Source of the DNA: a virus
Direction: 5' to 3' (one strand)
IMG/VR virus record: IMGVR_UViG_3300020580_000001
Coordinates: 1-64,000 of that record
Length of the DNA: 64,000 nucleotides
The notes beneath the pieces were generated by a model. It was given only the letters and a program-made list of their open reading frames with translations, made no database searches and was not told the DNA's origin. Position numbers and translations under genes: made by a program. This document shows, in pieces, positions 63,713 to 64,000 of this stretch. Position 1 is the stretch's first letter. Each line of letters starts with the position of its first letter.

Positions 63713-64000
63713 GCTCTATTAGTCTCGTCTCCTGACCGTTGAGCTTAGCATTCCCAATGGTAATTGTAAAGGTCCGATTATCCTGAATATTGTTCGTCGG
63801 AGATTGGTCACGCCATATTTCCGGGCGCCTATTCTTCAGCCAGAAAAAGCAAGACACAGGATCCGGAGGAACATGCTCGCGATATGGAACGGTAACCGTT
63901 CCCTTTGGGCCATTGAATATCTTAACCGCATCAAATGTATAGCCACAGGCTCTTTGATATAAACTGCGCTGCACACGACCGTCGGCAAATTCTTTCTCAA
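63696..64000 (-). CDS. terS: terminase small subunit, N-terminus beyond the window
   Basis: The frame is open to the right edge and continues past it (EKEFADGRVQRSLYQRACGY), so the gene is partial. The C-terminal signature YREHVPPDPVSCFFWLKNRR then PEIWRD is typical of TerS. It overlaps the large subunit start. Confidence 0.82.
   Translation of the reverse strand, partial: EKEFADGRVQRSLYQRACGYTFDAVKIFNGPKGTVTVPYREHVPPDPVSCFFWLKNRRPEIWRDQSPTNNIQDNRTFTITIGNAKLNGQETRLIEHAEQG

Overview
The window is almost entirely one temperate tailed-phage genome, with one transposon inside it. The tail genes (DUF3383-type sheath, DUF3277-type tube, gp138-type spike, baseplate J, DUF2612) point to a contractile-tailed virus. 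Codon use, the phage gene families and the IS1-like transposase suggest a host in the Alphaproteobacteria, probably Rhizobiales; that is inference. Phage genes run off both edges, and the integrase with its tRNA-Thr lies in the middle with phage genes on both sides. The sequence therefore reads like a free (excised, circular or virion) phage genome rather than a prophage seen at its attachment junction.

Layout. (1) 1-6328, minus strand: left early operon with dCTP deaminase (cut by the edge), a DNA methyltransferase carrying an HNH nuclease in another frame, a DnaA domain IV protein, small unknown genes and a Cro-like repressor, nearly all joined by stop/start overlaps. (2) 6329-6926: the immunity switch. 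A CI-like repressor sits between two pairs of 17-bp operators, and its promoter predicts a leaderless mRNA. (3) 6927-17066, plus strand: right early operon with HNH nucleases, a Gp157 protein, a protein with an SSB-like acidic tip, many tiny membrane proteins, an array of micro-genes sharing repeated starts and tails (14.0-15.9 kb), excisionase and tyrosine integrase. A tRNA-Thr(GGT) follows at 17475. (4) 17578-20154: a 2.6-kb IS1-like element with 15-bp perfect terminal inverted repeats and an 8-bp target duplication. Besides the transposase it carries a HigB/HigA-like toxin-antitoxin pair, a DUF3467 gene and a structured non-coding block containing a tRNA-like sequence behind a near-consensus promoter. 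(5) 20.2-64 kb, mostly minus strand: the late operon. Transcription runs from terminase (right) through portal, MuF, protease/scaffold, capsid, neck, sheath, tube, two paralogous tape measures, baseplate and fibres to two large glycanase-bearing proteins, a set of Sec-signal-bearing fibre-like proteins, endolysin and membrane proteins.

Short plus-strand 'moron' genes interrupt the late operon at 36.8, 44.4-45.2, 52.7 and 57.2 kb. At least two have visible sigma70 promoters; one encodes a ribbon-helix-helix protein on a predicted leaderless mRNA followed by two exported proteins.

The most unusual items are: the HNH nuclease overprinted on the methyltransferase; the transposon with a TA pair and promoter-driven tRNA-like RNA as passengers; the micro-gene array in which each C-terminal tail encodes the next gene's ribosome-binding site and start; the duplicated integrase 3' end flanking a membrane-protein insertion; and the paired tape measures and paired glycanases. 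All family assignments come from reading motifs by eye; no database search was run.
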